This document shows, in pieces, positions 16,777 to 25,430 of a stretch of DNA of 64,000 nt. How positions within the stretch are numbered: the first letter of the stretch is position 1; each line of letters starts with the position of its first letter. The translations under genes and the position numbers were made by a program. Source of the DNA: Actinoplanes lobatus (GTDB lineage Bacteria; Actinomycetota; Actinomycetes; Mycobacteriales; Micromonosporaceae); contig NZ_JACHNC010000001.1 in NCBI RefSeq assembly GCF_014205215.1, forward strand, positions 5,027,001-5,091,000. Direction: 5' to 3'. Below the pieces are notes generated by a model, which was given only the letters and a program-made list of their open reading frames with translations, was not told the DNA's origin and made no database searches.

Positions 16777-17733
16777 TCAGGGCAGCCACTTCTCCCAGAC
16801 GGTGCGGTTCGCGTCGACCCACCTGCGGGCCGCGTCCTCGGCGGACAGGTTGTTCTGGGTCATGTCCTTGGCGACCTTGTTCTGGTCGTCGTTGGTCCAC
16901 GTCCAGTTCCTCAGGAAGGTGGCGGCCGGGCTGCCCGAGTCGACGAACTTCTTCCGGGCGATCTTGTCGAGGTCGTACGGCTGGTAGTCGCAGGCCACCG
17001 TCTCCCCGTCGGCGTCGCAGCCGGGCGTGTAGTTGGGCAGCGGCACCCGTACCAGTTTGATGTCCGACAGCAGCCACTGCGGCTCGTAGAAGTAGCCCAG
17101 CAGCGGCGTCCGGTTGGCCTGCGCCTTCCGGAACGCGGCGATGAGCTTGTCCTCGCTGCCCGCGTACACCACGGTGTAGTCGAGCTTGAGGTTTTCGATC
17201 AGCTTGTCGTCGTTGGTGACGAAGGACGGGTCGCCGGCCAGGAACTGGCCCTTCTCGCCGGAGGCCTTGGTCTTGAAGAGGTCGGCGTAGCTGTTGAGCT
17301 TGCGCCAGTTCGTGATGTCCGGGTAGGTCCTGGCCATCCACGGTGGCACGTACCAGCCGATGACGCCCTTGTTGCCGGTGAGCCCGAGCTCCACGGCGAC
17401 CTTCTGGCCGTCGATGTACTTCTTCTTCAAGTCGTCGTGGCCCCAGTTCTCCAGGATCACGTCGATGCTGCCGTCGACCAGGCCGGCCCACGAGGCGGTC
17501 TCGCTCAGTTCCACGGTGCCGACCGTGCAGTTCAGCTCGTTCTCGAGCAGGTAGCTGACCACGGCGACGTTGGCGGAGTACCCGGACCAGGGGTTGACCG
17601 CGATGTTCACGCTGCCGCAGCCGACCGGGTCGGGCACACCGGGCGGCGGCGTGATGGCCGCCTCGGTGCCGGAGCAGCCGGCCAGCGCGGCGATGCCGAT
17701 GGCCGCGATGAGCCGGGAGAGTCCGCGCCTCAC
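16777..17733 (-). CDS. Betaine/choline-type ABC binding lipoprotein at the end of a conservon
   Basis: A 318-residue lipoprotein (signal peptide ending LAGC) of the OpuAC/ProX class that binds quaternary amines. It is a close paralogue of the binding protein at 26633-27598, sharing blocks such as [22 protein letters not shown] and GYFYEPQW; the Trp-rich elements that form the aromatic ligand box are present. No permease or ATPase is adjacent. The GTG start at 17733 overlaps the stop of the conservon GTPase (GTGA), so it is translated as part of that operon. It may serve as an extracellular sensor subunit for the conservon kinase-like protein or as a second receptor for the importer elsewhere in the window. 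Confidence 0.82.
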   Translation of the reverse strand: MRRGLSRLIAAIGIAALAGCSGTEAAITPPPGVPDPVGCGSVNIAVNPWSGYSANVAVVSYLLENELNCTVGTVELSETASWAGLVDGSIDVILENWGHDDLKKKYIDGQKVAVELGLTGNKGVIGWYVPPWMARTYPDITNWRKLNSYADLFKTKASGEKGQFLAGDPSFVTNDDKLIENLKLDYTVVYAGSEDKLIAAFRKAQANRTPLLGYFYEPQWLLSDIKLVRVPLPNYTPGCDADGETVACDYQPYDLDKIARKKFVDSGSPAATFLRNWTWTNDDQNKVAKDMTQNNLSAEDAARRWVDANRTVWEKWLP

Positions 17734-18332
17734 CGGATCGACCCCGCCCGCTCCCGGCCCGCCCGTTTGGCGAGCACCTCCTCGGTGAGTGCCACCAGGA
17801 CACTCTTCACCGACTCGCGGTCCCGCGCGTCGCACTCCACCAGGGGTACGCCCTCGCTGACCCCGAGCGCGTCGCGGACCTCGGCGAGCTGGAACCGTTG
17901 GGCGCCGGTGAACCGGTTGACGCCGATGATGAACGGGATCTCGTGCTCCTCGAAGTAGTCGATGGCCGGGAACGAGTCCTCGATCCGCCGGGTGTCGACC
18001 AGCACGATCGAGCCCAGCGCCCCGTCGACCAGGTCGTCCCAGAGGAACGCGAACCGGTCCTGCCCGGGGGTGCCGAACAGGTAGAGCAGCAGGGCGTCGT
18101 CCAGGGTGATCCGGCCGAAGTCGAGGGCGACGGTGGTGGTGGTCTTGCCGGACACCGCGGAGGTGTCGTCGATGCCGATCGACTTCTCGGTCATCTCGGC
18201 CTCGGTGACCAGCGGTTCGATCTCGGAGATGGCCCCCACGAAGGTGGTCTTCCCGACGCCGAAGCCGCCGCTGATGACGATCTTGACAGCGATGGGGTGC
18301 GCTGTCGACGGCTCCCTAGAGCGCCCGGACAC
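17730..18332 (-). CDS. cvnD: Conservon small GTPase (CvnD-type)
   Basis: A 200-residue cytoplasmic Ras-like/MglA-like GTPase. The P-loop is GGFGVGKTT (about residues 22-30), followed by the switch-II-like FGTPGQDRF and a degenerate base-recognition loop GVNRF in place of NKxD. These features define the ATP/GTP-binding member of Streptomyces-type conservons. The GTG start at 18332 lies inside the end of the DUF742 gene (17-base overlap). By analogy with heterotrimeric-G-protein-like conservon complexes it should cycle at the membrane with the Roadblock and DUF742 partners. Confidence 0.88.
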   Translation of the reverse strand: MSGRSREPSTAHPIAVKIVISGGFGVGKTTFVGAISEIEPLVTEAEMTEKSIGIDDTSAVSGKTTTTVALDFGRITLDDALLLYLFGTPGQDRFAFLWDDLVDGALGSIVLVDTRRIEDSFPAIDYFEEHEIPFIIGVNRFTGAQRFQLAEVRDALGVSEGVPLVECDARDRESVKSVLVALTEEVLAKRAGRERAGSIR

Positions 18333-18720
18333 GGTCCCTGATCCTTTCGATCAAACTGGTGGAGAGCTCGCCGGGCTGGTCCTCGACGGAGAGGTAGCCC
18401 TGCGTGATCAGGTCGGCCACGATGACGCGGACGACGCCGAGCGGCGCGCGCAGCGCCACCGACAGGTCGGCGACCGACATCGGCGCCTGTGCGAGTTCGA
18501 CGATGCGCCGGGACTCGAAGCGCAGCGGCGCCGACAGCGCGGCCGGTGCCGCGTGCAGCAGTGTCTCGATCCGGATTCCGTCCTGCAGCGGCTCGGTACG
18601 CCCACCGGTCAGCATGAACGGGCGGATCACCGGGTCCTCGTCCATGCCGCCCGAGTGCAGCCCGTACCCGTCGGACGGCCGGTGGGAGCCGGCGTAAGGG
18701 ATTCCCGACGGCCCGGTCAT
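18316..18720 (-). CDS. cvnC: Conservon DUF742 protein (CvnC-type)
   Basis: A 134-residue protein of the DUF742 family. The conserved C-terminal part is winged-helix-like (FESRRIVELAQAPMSVADLSVAL, LGVVRVIVADLITQGYL) and the N-terminus is a flexible Gly/Pro segment ending at VIRPFMLTGGRT, the usual family landmark. Its ATG at 18720 overlaps the stop of the second 26-residue peptide cassette. In conservons this protein couples the Roadblock protein and the GTPase. Confidence 0.88.
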   Translation of the reverse strand: MTGPSGIPYAGSHRPSDGYGLHSGGMDEDPVIRPFMLTGGRTEPLQDGIRIETLLHAAPAALSAPLRFESRRIVELAQAPMSVADLSVALRAPLGVVRVIVADLITQGYLSVEDQPGELSTSLIERIRDRVRAL

Positions 18721-18797
18721 TGCGCCACCTCCGCTTCGCTCCGGTGTCGCAATGAGTTAAGGACTGAGCTGAATGATTCGCTCGCAAGCTCGCTCAT
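18717..18797 (-). CDS. 26-residue peptide, second cassette copy
   Basis: The frame reads MSELASES... to ...SEAEVAQ-stop. Its ATG overlaps the stop of the identical first copy and its TGA overlaps the ATG of the DUF742 gene. Coding status is inferred from the perfect start/stop chaining; the peptide has no known relatives that I recognise. It is mildly amphipathic with Ser, Glu and Arg. An alternative is that it is only a translated spacer that carries ribosomes to the next gene. Confidence 0.5.
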   Translation of the reverse strand: MSELASESFSSVLNSLRHRSEAEVAQ

Positions 18798-18871
18798 TGC
18801 GCCACCTCCGCTTCGCTCCGGTGTCGCAATGAGTTAAGGACTGAGCTGAATGATTCGCTCGCAAGCTCGCT
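18718..18871 (-). repeat. Tandem duplication of a 77-bp unit
   Basis: Positions 18718-18794 and 18795-18871 are identical over 77 bases. Each unit holds one complete 27-codon frame once the four-base stop/start overlap is counted. The unit length is not a multiple of three, yet the chain of ATGA overlaps is preserved from the Roadblock gene through both copies into the DUF742 gene. Confidence 0.95.
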
Positions 18872-18874
18872 CAT
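18794..18874 (-). CDS. 26-residue peptide, first cassette copy
   Basis: This copy is identical to the one that follows. Its ATG (18874-18872) overlaps the TGA of the Roadblock gene and its own TGA overlaps the ATG of the next copy. No separate ribosome site is visible, so translation would depend on ribosomes finishing the Roadblock gene. Function unknown. Confidence 0.5.
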   Translation of the reverse strand: MSELASESFSSVLNSLRHRSEAEVAQ

Positions 18875-19347
18875 CGCGGCAGGTGTTGCCGGGACTCTGC
18901 GATCAGGGCCGGGGTGAGCAGATCGCCGAAGCGGTCGGCGAGCAGTGAGATCTCGTAGCCGACCAGGCCCAGATCGCTCTCGCTGCCGGCCACCACGCCG
19001 AGGACGCTGCCGCCGCGGATGACCGAGACCAGCAGGAAGCCCCGGTGCATCTCGATCATGATGAGCTTGAGGCCGTCGAAGTCGTACCGGCGGGAGGCGC
19101 TGCGGGCCAGGCTGGCCAGGCTGGAGACGATGGCGGAGAGCTGGTCCGCCTCGGCCCGGTTCAACCCGTCCGAGCTGGCGATCAGCAACCCGTCGGAGGA
19201 CACCGCCACGGCGTCGCGCACGCCGTCCGTCTGGTGGACGAAGTTGCCGAGCAGCCAATTGAATTGATGCCGGTCCGCCGAGGTGTCAACGCTCATCATT
19301 CTTCTTTCCAGGTTGCTGCCGAGGGGCCATTTCTGAGTACTAGTCAT
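18871..19347 (-). CDS. cvnB: Conservon Roadblock/LC7 protein (CvnB-type)
   Basis: A 158-residue Roadblock/LC7-fold protein (FNWLLGNFVHQTDGVRDAVAVSSDGLLIASSDGL, then LVSVIRGGSVLGVVAG). Such proteins dimerise and act as regulators or exchange factors for the partner GTPase. The ATG at 19347 overlaps the stop of the kinase-like gene; a pair of ATGs 16-17 codons downstream is the alternative start and gives a length nearer the family norm. It is followed by two copies of a coupled peptide cassette rather than directly by the DUF742 gene. Confidence 0.88.
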   Translation of the reverse strand: MTSTQKWPLGSNLERRMMSVDTSADRHQFNWLLGNFVHQTDGVRDAVAVSSDGLLIASSDGLNRAEADQLSAIVSSLASLARSASRRYDFDGLKLIMIEMHRGFLLVSVIRGGSVLGVVAGSESDLGLVGYEISLLADRFGDLLTPALIAESRQHLPR

Positions 19348-21713
19348 GAAAGCCCCGCCTTTTCGGCGTTGCCGCGCTGGATGCCGCCGCGCAGGGCATT
19401 GAGGCGATCCCGGACCGCCTCCGGCGAATCGGCGACCGGCGCCGGCTTGTCGGCCGGGGCGGTGACGGTCTCGGCTGGGCGCGACGGGGTGCGCTGCGTG
19501 CGGGGGATGCGCTTCTTCAGACCGTTCGCGGTACGGGCTGCGCCGTCGACGGGGGCGGCTTCGTCCTGCACCACCACGTACTCGATGGCGGTGGACCGCA
19601 GGGGCCGTGCGCCGTTCGTGACGGGCGCCGGCTCCAGCCGCAGCGGCGCGGCAGGCACGGTCGGCGCCGGTGGCTCGACGGTGGCGGTGGCGGTGACCTG
19701 CCTCGGGATCGGGGTGATCTTGCGGGCCGGGGCGGGCGGCCGGGGCGCGGCGCCGACCGTGTGTGGGTCGGCCAGGATCTCGGCGGGCACCGTGATCCGT
19801 GCCGTCACACCGGTCACCGGTGACGGCGTGAGCTGTACGTCGATGCCCATCTGGAGGGCCAGCCGGCCGACCACGTAGTGGCCCAGGAAGCGGGCCGGGG
19901 CGGTGATGAAGTCACCGCGGCCGCGCAGCCGCTCGTTGGCCCGGGCCATGTCCGCCGGGGTCATGCCGATGCCCTGGTCGGTGATGGCGATCAGGTAGGT
20001 CTCGCCCATCCGGCGGCCGTGGATCTCCACGTCCACGTCCGGCGGGGAGAAGGCCAGGCCGTTCTCGATGAGCTCGGCCAGCATGTGCGCGATGCCGCTG
20101 ACCGTGGAGCCGGTGACCATGGTGTCGTCGACCCGGCGCAGGGTGACCCGGCGGTACTCCTCGACCTCGGAGACCGCGGCCCGGATCACGTCGGAGACCT
20201 GCAACGGCTCGGAGAGCTGCCGGGGGCTGGCCGCACCGACCAGGACCAGCAGGCTTTCCGCGTTCCGCCGCATGCGGGTGGCCAGGTGGTCCAGCTCGAA
20301 CAGGTTCGCCAGGCCGGCCGGGCTGGACTCCTCCCGCTCCAGCTTGGTGATGAAGCCGAGCTGGCGGCGCAGCAGGTTCTGGTTGCGCCGGCCCAGGTTG
20401 GCCAGCGACTCGGCGGTGGTACGCCGCAGCACCGCCTGCTCGGTGGCCAGCGCGTACGCCGTGGCCTGCACCCGGTCGAAGGCGTCGGCCACCAGGCGGA
20501 CCTCGGTGCTGGCGCCGCGTGGCACGAGCACCGGTGGCGGGGGAGCGGTGCTGTCGCCGGCCGCCGCCTGCTGGACCGCCTCCGGCAGCTGTGTGCTGGC
20601 CAGCAGGTTCGCCTCGGAGGCCAGGACGGCCAGCGGGCGGGCGACCGAGCGGGACGCGACGGTGGCGAGCCAGACCGAGCCGGCCAGGCAGAGCAGTACG
20701 GCGCCGAGCAGCACGCCCATACGTGTGGTCGCGTCGTCCTCGAGGGCGGTGGCCCGCGCCGTGATGACCGACCCGATGTGCTGCTCCAGCTGGAGCATGT
20801 CGTCGAGCATCGTGGTGTGCGCGGACCACCAGGACTGCGGGTTGACCTGGAGGTACCGGTTGTCACCGGACTGGAGGGCGACCTTCTCGAAGTAGGCCGC
20901 CTCGCGGGCCGCGCCGGTGTCGAGCGCGTAGTCGCGGGCGGCGCGCTCGGTGCTGTTGGCGTACCGGTCGAAGGCGGCGAGCGCGGCGTCCTTGGTGGAC
21001 CGCATGGTGACGAACTGGAGGAACTCGCCGGACTTGAAGCCGCTGGCCGAGAAGACGCCGTTGAGGAAGGCCCGCTCCTGGGCGGTCGCCTCCTTGATGT
21101 CGCCGAGCGCCTCCAGTGCGGCCGCGCCCCGGCGCAGCTCCGGGTCGGTGGTGCCCTCCAGGTCGAAGTCGAGGTTGCCGAGGTCGGCGATCCGGGCGGT
21201 GTAGAAGGCGAAGGTGGCGGCCCGCTCGCCGGAGCCGGTGTCGGTGCCGGCCCGTACGCCGGTCAGCCCGTCCAGCTGCTGGAGCGCGGCGCCGACCCGG
21301 TCCTCCACCTCGCCGCCGTCCGCGATCAGCACCTCCAGCTGGTCGCGCCGCAGGTCGACCGCGTCGCGGGCGGGCAGCAGCTCGGCGCGGAAGCCGTCGT
21401 TGCCGCCGAGCAGCCCGGCGGTCAGGCCACGTTCGGTCTGGAGGTCCTGGACCAGCTCCTGGACGGCGAGGTCGATGGTGACGGCGCGGGTGGTGTCCGA
21501 GGCGGTGCGGTAGTTGCCGACCTCGCCGACGGCCACGATGGTGAGCAGCACCAGGGTGGTGGCCACCGGCAGGGCGAGGGTACGCACCACGCGCTGGCGG
21601 ATCGTCCCACCGGCCCGTCGTGATCGCGCCCTCTCGTCGCCGGGGTGGCTGCTGGGGACCGGGGCGTTCCCGCCCGGCTCGGACTGCTCGGCGTCCTCAG
21701 CATGGACGGACAA
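19344..21713 (-). CDS. cvnA: Conservon sensor histidine kinase-like protein with NIT domain (CvnA-type)
   Basis: A 789-residue membrane protein. A first helix lies near residues 46-64, followed by an extracellular nitrate/nitrite-sensing-like (NIT) domain (LQTERGLTAGLLGG, WWSAHTTMLDDML), a second helix (VLLGAVLLCLAGSVWLATV), a HAMP-like linker, a DHp-like block (FELDHLATRMRRNAESLLVLVG) and an ATPase domain with N-box ELIENGLAFSPP and DQGIGM. The C-terminal 190 residues are Pro/Ala-rich and disordered. I choose the TTG at 21713, eight bases after AGGAG; a GTG at 21767 is an alternative without a ribosome site. It is the first gene of the conservon and presumably its receptor. Confidence 0.87.
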   Translation of the reverse strand: MSVHAEDAEQSEPGGNAPVPSSHPGDERARSRRAGGTIRQRVVRTLALPVATTLVLLTIVAVGEVGNYRTASDTTRAVTIDLAVQELVQDLQTERGLTAGLLGGNDGFRAELLPARDAVDLRRDQLEVLIADGGEVEDRVGAALQQLDGLTGVRAGTDTGSGERAATFAFYTARIADLGNLDFDLEGTTDPELRRGAAALEALGDIKEATAQERAFLNGVFSASGFKSGEFLQFVTMRSTKDAALAAFDRYANSTERAARDYALDTGAAREAAYFEKVALQSGDNRYLQVNPQSWWSAHTTMLDDMLQLEQHIGSVITARATALEDDATTRMGVLLGAVLLCLAGSVWLATVASRSVARPLAVLASEANLLASTQLPEAVQQAAAGDSTAPPPPVLVPRGASTEVRLVADAFDRVQATAYALATEQAVLRRTTAESLANLGRRNQNLLRRQLGFITKLEREESSPAGLANLFELDHLATRMRRNAESLLVLVGAASPRQLSEPLQVSDVIRAAVSEVEEYRRVTLRRVDDTMVTGSTVSGIAHMLAELIENGLAFSPPDVDVEIHGRRMGETYLIAITDQGIGMTPADMARANERLRGRGDFITAPARFLGHYVVGRLALQMGIDVQLTPSPVTGVTARITVPAEILADPHTVGAAPRPPAPARKITPIPRQVTATATVEPPAPTVPAAPLRLEPAPVTNGARPLRSTAIEYVVVQDEAAPVDGAARTANGLKKRIPRTQRTPSRPAETVTAPADKPAPVADSPEAVRDRLNALRGGIQRGNAEKAGLS

Positions 21714-21980
21714 GCGATCAGCTCCTCTGTCGACCGCCGGCTCGGCTCGCTCACGACCGGCGTGCACGTCGATTCATTACGGTCTATCCGCAAAGTTTGT
21801 TGCGTGAAGCGGGGGATGGCGCGTCGGAATCGCGGTCGCCGGGAATGGAACTGATCTTCCGGCTACGCCGCAACAGAATCGTCGCTTCGTCCTTGATGGT
21901 CAACAGTGCGAGCCGAAATTTACGATGGCGCAACGTCACAAAGCATTGACATGATCACTGATCGTGAGATGGGAGCGTTA

Positions 21981-22451
21981 TCAGTCACCCGCTGTGAATT
22001 CCTGGGCCGCGTCGACGAGCCAGTCGGCCAGGTGTGCCGCGAAGGACGCCCGCACCAGAATCCAGAACTCCGTCTCCCGGCGCCAGATGATCACCGGCGC
22101 GTGCGCCACCGTCGTCTGTGCACAGTCACCCACCCGGAAGACCCGCGGGTGGAGGTCGATCGCGCAGCCCATGGCCAGCAGATCGAGCACCCGGGATCCG
22201 CCCACCGCCACGGTGGTGCGCTGAGCCGACACGTCCACCACGGAGGAGCCCGGCGTTTCCAGCGGCTCTCCGACGATCAGCCATTCATCCGGACCGAGTT
22301 GGAGAGCGTTCACATCTTTCGACGGAAGAGCCCGCACGTTGAGCTGGGTCAGGAACGGCACCTCGGCCACCGTGACCGCGCCGCCGGTCGCGACCGCCAC
22401 CGCCGCCAACCGGTCCGCGGCGCCGCCCAGAGGAGAATTCCGCTCAGCCAT
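21981..22451 (-). CDS. soxG: Heterotetrameric sarcosine oxidase, gamma subunit
   Basis: A 156-residue subunit of the SoxBDAG complex, which oxidises sarcosine to glycine with tetrahydrofolate as formaldehyde acceptor. It matches SoxG in length and in the blocks LQLGPDEWLIVGEP, VDVSAQRTTVAVGGSRVLDLL and WILVRASFAAHLADWLVDA. The ATG overlaps the end of soxA by eight bases, as in most sox operons. It is the last gene of the minus-strand choline operon; a weak inverted repeat (ACTGAT...ATCAGT, 21957-21985) spans its stop codon. Confidence 0.92.
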   Translation of the reverse strand: MAERNSPLGGAADRLAAVAVATGGAVTVAEVPFLTQLNVRALPSKDVNALQLGPDEWLIVGEPLETPGSSVVDVSAQRTTVAVGGSRVLDLLAMGCAIDLHPRVFRVGDCAQTTVAHAPVIIWRRETEFWILVRASFAAHLADWLVDAAQEFTAGD

Positions 22452-25176
22452 CCCGCCGGGTTCCTTCCGGGTCGTAGAGCACCGAACCGGTGACCGTCAC
22501 CGGTGTCACGCCGTCGTCGAGGGTGGCCCACAGCGTCTGTCCGATCAGGTCACGGCCGCCGCGCACCAGGGCCAGCGCGAAGGTCCGCCCCAGGGCCGCG
22601 CTGTGGTACGAGGACGTCACGTGCCCCAGGGCCGCTGTCCCGTCCGGCCCGGTCAGCAGGTGCGAGCCCTCCGGCAGCAGGGTTCCGGCGTCCGGCAGCA
22701 GCCCGACCAGCTGCTTGCGGTCGGGGCGCGCGGTGTCCGTACGCGAGAAGGATCTGCGGCCGACGAAATCGGCCTTCTTGCGCGACACCGCCCAGCTCAG
22801 CCCCAGATCGTGCGGGGTGACCGTGCCGTCGGTGTCCTGGCCGATGATCGGATAGCCCTTCTCGGCGCGCAGCACGTGCATGGTCTCGGTGCCGTAGGGC
22901 GTGATGCCGAGCGGCGCGCCGGCCGCCAGCAGCGCCTCCCACAGCGTGACGGCGTCCCACCAGCTCACGTTGATCTCGTAGGCCAGCTCGCCGGAGAAGC
23001 TGATCCGGCAGACCCGCGCGTCCAGGCCCGCCACCCCGGTGTCGCGCCACGTCATGAACGGGAAGCCCTCCCGGCTGACGTCGAGGGCGGGCGCCAGCGT
23101 GGCGAGAACCCGGCGGGAGTCCGGTCCGACCAGCGCCACGGTGGCCCACTGCTCGGTGACCGAGGTGCAGTGCACGCGCAGTTCCGGCCACTCGGTCTGG
23201 AGCCACTCCTCCATCCAGTCGAGGACCGCGGCGGCGTTGCCGGTCGTCGTGGTGACCAGGAAATGCTCCTCGGCCAGGCGGATCACGGTGCCGTCGTCGA
23301 ACACCATGCCGTCCGGGCGGCACATCACGCCGTACCGGATCGCGCCCGGCGCCAGCGTGCTGATCATGTTGGTGTACAGGCGGTCCAGGAACACCGCGGC
23401 GTCCGGCCCGCGCACGTCGATCTTGCCGAGGGTGGAGGCGTCCATCATCGCCACGCCCTCGCGGGCCGCCCAGCACTCGCGCAGGACGGCGGTGGCCATG
23501 TCCTCACCCCCGCGCGGGTAGTACCACGGCCGCCTCCACTGGCCGACGTTCTCGAAGAGCGCGCCGTTCGCCTCGTGCCAGGCGTGCAGGGCGGTCACCC
23601 GGACCGGATCGAAGCGCATGCCCCGGTTCCGGCCGGCCAGCGCCGCGAAGCTCACCGGCGTGAACGGCGGCCGGAACGTCGTGACGCCCAGCGTGCCGAC
23701 CTCCACGCCGAGCAGTTCCGCGATCACCCCGCTGGTCAGCGCCCCGGACGTCTTGCCCTGGTCGTGCGCGGTCCCGGCGGTGGTGTAGCGCTTCACGTGC
23801 TCGGCCGAGCGCATCCCGGTCCCGGTGGCCCGTTCCAGGTCGGCCACCGTCACGTCGCGCTGGAGATCCACGAACGCGGTGGCCGGATCCCCGCCGGGCA
23901 GCGTCCAGATGGCCAGCGGCGGCGTCACCCGCGGCCCGGTGACCTCCGGCAGGACGATCCCGCCGGCTTCGAGACCGGCGGCCCCGGCGGCGCGCTTCCC
24001 GGCCGCGGCGCCTTCGGCGAGGCAGACCCCCAGCTCGTACGAACCTCCGGCGGCCCCGGCGACCTCCAGCGCCTGCCGGCAGTTCCCGTCCGGGCGGAAG
24101 GCGGCCAGCGCGGGGTCGTGGACGAGCCGCCCACCGGCCTGGCTGTAGAGCGCGCCCACCGGGTTCCAGCCACCGGACACCAGCAGCAGGTCCGCCTCCA
24201 GGCGGCGCTCGATTCCGTCCGGGGTCCGCAGCGTCACCGCCTCGACCCGCTCGGCCCCGTGCACCCCGGCGATCGCCCAGCCCTCCCGCAGATCGGCGAT
24301 CGCGGCGATCTCCACCCCGGCGGCGGCCAGATCCCGGGCCGCGTCGTGGGCGCTGTCGTTGCCGGTCAGCACCACCGCTCGGCGGCCGGGCAGCACGCCG
24401 TACCGGTTGACGTAGGTGCGCGCCGCACCGGCCAGCATGACGCCCGGCCGGTCGTTGCCGGCGAACGCGAGGGACCGCTCGTGCGCCCCGGTGGCGAGAA
24501 CCACCCGGCGCGCCCGGATCCGCCACACCCGTTCCCGGGCCCGGTGCTCCGGCAGCCCCGGCCGCCGCTGCACCGCCACCACGTAGTTGTCGTCGTAGTA
24601 GCCGAATGCCGTGGTCCTGGTCAGCAGCCGGGCCTCGGGGGCGGCGTCCAGTCCGGCCACCACCGTGTCCACCCAGTCGAGATGCTCACCGGTGCCGAGC
24701 AGGCTGCCGCCCGCCCGGATCTGGTCGTCGACCACGACGACCCGCGCGCCCGACGACGCGGCCACCCCGGCGGCCGCCAGCCCGGCCGGTCCGGCGCCGA
24801 TGACCAGGACGTCGCAGTGCGCGTACATCCCGTCGTACCGGCCCGGGTCGGGGTCCGCCGCGAGCCGGCCCTGACCGCGCAGGCCGCGCGCCACGAGCCC
24901 GTCGTACAGCTCGACGGTGGTGGCCGTCAGCATCGGCTCGGGGAACGGCTCCTCGATCTGGACCAGCGCGTTCGGCTCCTCCACCCCGGCCGCGAAGATG
25001 CCGCGCGGCCGTCCGGTCCGGATCCCCGACGAGACCCGGTGGACACCGTTGGCGAGCAGCGCCGACGCGAGCGTGTCACCCGGGTGCCCCTCGTACTCCC
25101 GTCCGTTGAACAGGAAGGCCAGCGTGCGGCCCCGGTCGACGAGCCCACCCGCCTCCATACGGAATGGCTGGGTCAT
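22444..25176 (-). CDS. soxA: Heterotetrameric sarcosine oxidase, alpha subunit
   Basis: A 910-residue subunit. The N-terminus is a ferredoxin-like fold (TLAFLFNGREYEGHPGDTLASALLANGV) that lacks iron ligands, as in all SoxA. A Rossmann domain with GAGPAGLAAAGVAA (around residue 120) binds NAD, and the C-terminal 400 residues are a glycine-cleavage-T-type folate-binding domain (WRDTGVAGLDARVCRISFSGELAYEIN). The last domain transfers the oxidised methyl group to tetrahydrofolate. The ATG at 25176 overlaps the soxD stop; further upstream the frame stays open but has no similarity to the family. Confidence 0.94.
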   Translation of the reverse strand: MTQPFRMEAGGLVDRGRTLAFLFNGREYEGHPGDTLASALLANGVHRVSSGIRTGRPRGIFAAGVEEPNALVQIEEPFPEPMLTATTVELYDGLVARGLRGQGRLAADPDPGRYDGMYAHCDVLVIGAGPAGLAAAGVAASSGARVVVVDDQIRAGGSLLGTGEHLDWVDTVVAGLDAAPEARLLTRTTAFGYYDDNYVVAVQRRPGLPEHRARERVWRIRARRVVLATGAHERSLAFAGNDRPGVMLAGAARTYVNRYGVLPGRRAVVLTGNDSAHDAARDLAAAGVEIAAIADLREGWAIAGVHGAERVEAVTLRTPDGIERRLEADLLLVSGGWNPVGALYSQAGGRLVHDPALAAFRPDGNCRQALEVAGAAGGSYELGVCLAEGAAAGKRAAGAAGLEAGGIVLPEVTGPRVTPPLAIWTLPGGDPATAFVDLQRDVTVADLERATGTGMRSAEHVKRYTTAGTAHDQGKTSGALTSGVIAELLGVEVGTLGVTTFRPPFTPVSFAALAGRNRGMRFDPVRVTALHAWHEANGALFENVGQWRRPWYYPRGGEDMATAVLRECWAAREGVAMMDASTLGKIDVRGPDAAVFLDRLYTNMISTLAPGAIRYGVMCRPDGMVFDDGTVIRLAEEHFLVTTTTGNAAAVLDWMEEWLQTEWPELRVHCTSVTEQWATVALVGPDSRRVLATLAPALDVSREGFPFMTWRDTGVAGLDARVCRISFSGELAYEINVSWWDAVTLWEALLAAGAPLGITPYGTETMHVLRAEKGYPIIGQDTDGTVTPHDLGLSWAVSRKKADFVGRRSFSRTDTARPDRKQLVGLLPDAGTLLPEGSHLLTGPDGTAALGHVTSSYHSAALGRTFALALVRGGRDLIGQTLWATLDDGVTPVTVTGSVLYDPEGTRRDG

Positions 25177-25415
25177 GCCAGGACCTCGTTCGTCACGGTG
25201 TCGCGGACCAGGCTGAACCAACGACGGCAGCCGGCGCTGTGGCTCCACCGTTCCCGGAACGGGCCCTTCGGGTTGTCGCGGAAGAACAGGTACCGCGCCC
25301 ACTCCTCATCGGAGAGCGCGCCCGGGTCGGCCGGGTAGGCCACCCCGGCCTGCCCGCCGTAGTGGAACTCGGACTCGTCGCGTGGCCCGCACCAGGGGCA
25401 GGGGATGAGCATCAT
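25173..25415 (-). CDS. soxD: Heterotetrameric sarcosine oxidase, delta subunit
   Basis: An 80-residue zinc-binding subunit. The four zinc ligands known for this family are all in place: Cys6 and Cys9 in CPWCG, His59 and Cys63 in SHSAGC. The sequence FFRDNPKGPFRERW is the family hallmark. It sits between soxB and soxA in the standard BDAG order. Two adjacent ATG codons could serve as the start; GAGGAA lies just upstream. Confidence 0.94.
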   Translation of the reverse strand: MMLIPCPWCGPRDESEFHYGGQAGVAYPADPGALSDEEWARYLFFRDNPKGPFRERWSHSAGCRRWFSLVRDTVTNEVLA

Positions 25416-25430
25416 GGTGTTCCTCGTGGT

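Noticed and set aside
21957..21985. ACTGAT...ATCAGT inverted repeat at the end of soxG as a terminator.
   Set aside because: Short six-base AT-rich arms around a 17-base loop overlapping the stop codon; mentioned with soxG but not called as a feature.
22339..25338. A 999-codon plus-strand open frame opposite soxA.
   Set aside because: Composition is that of an antisense shadow, and the soxA motifs on the minus strand are unambiguous.
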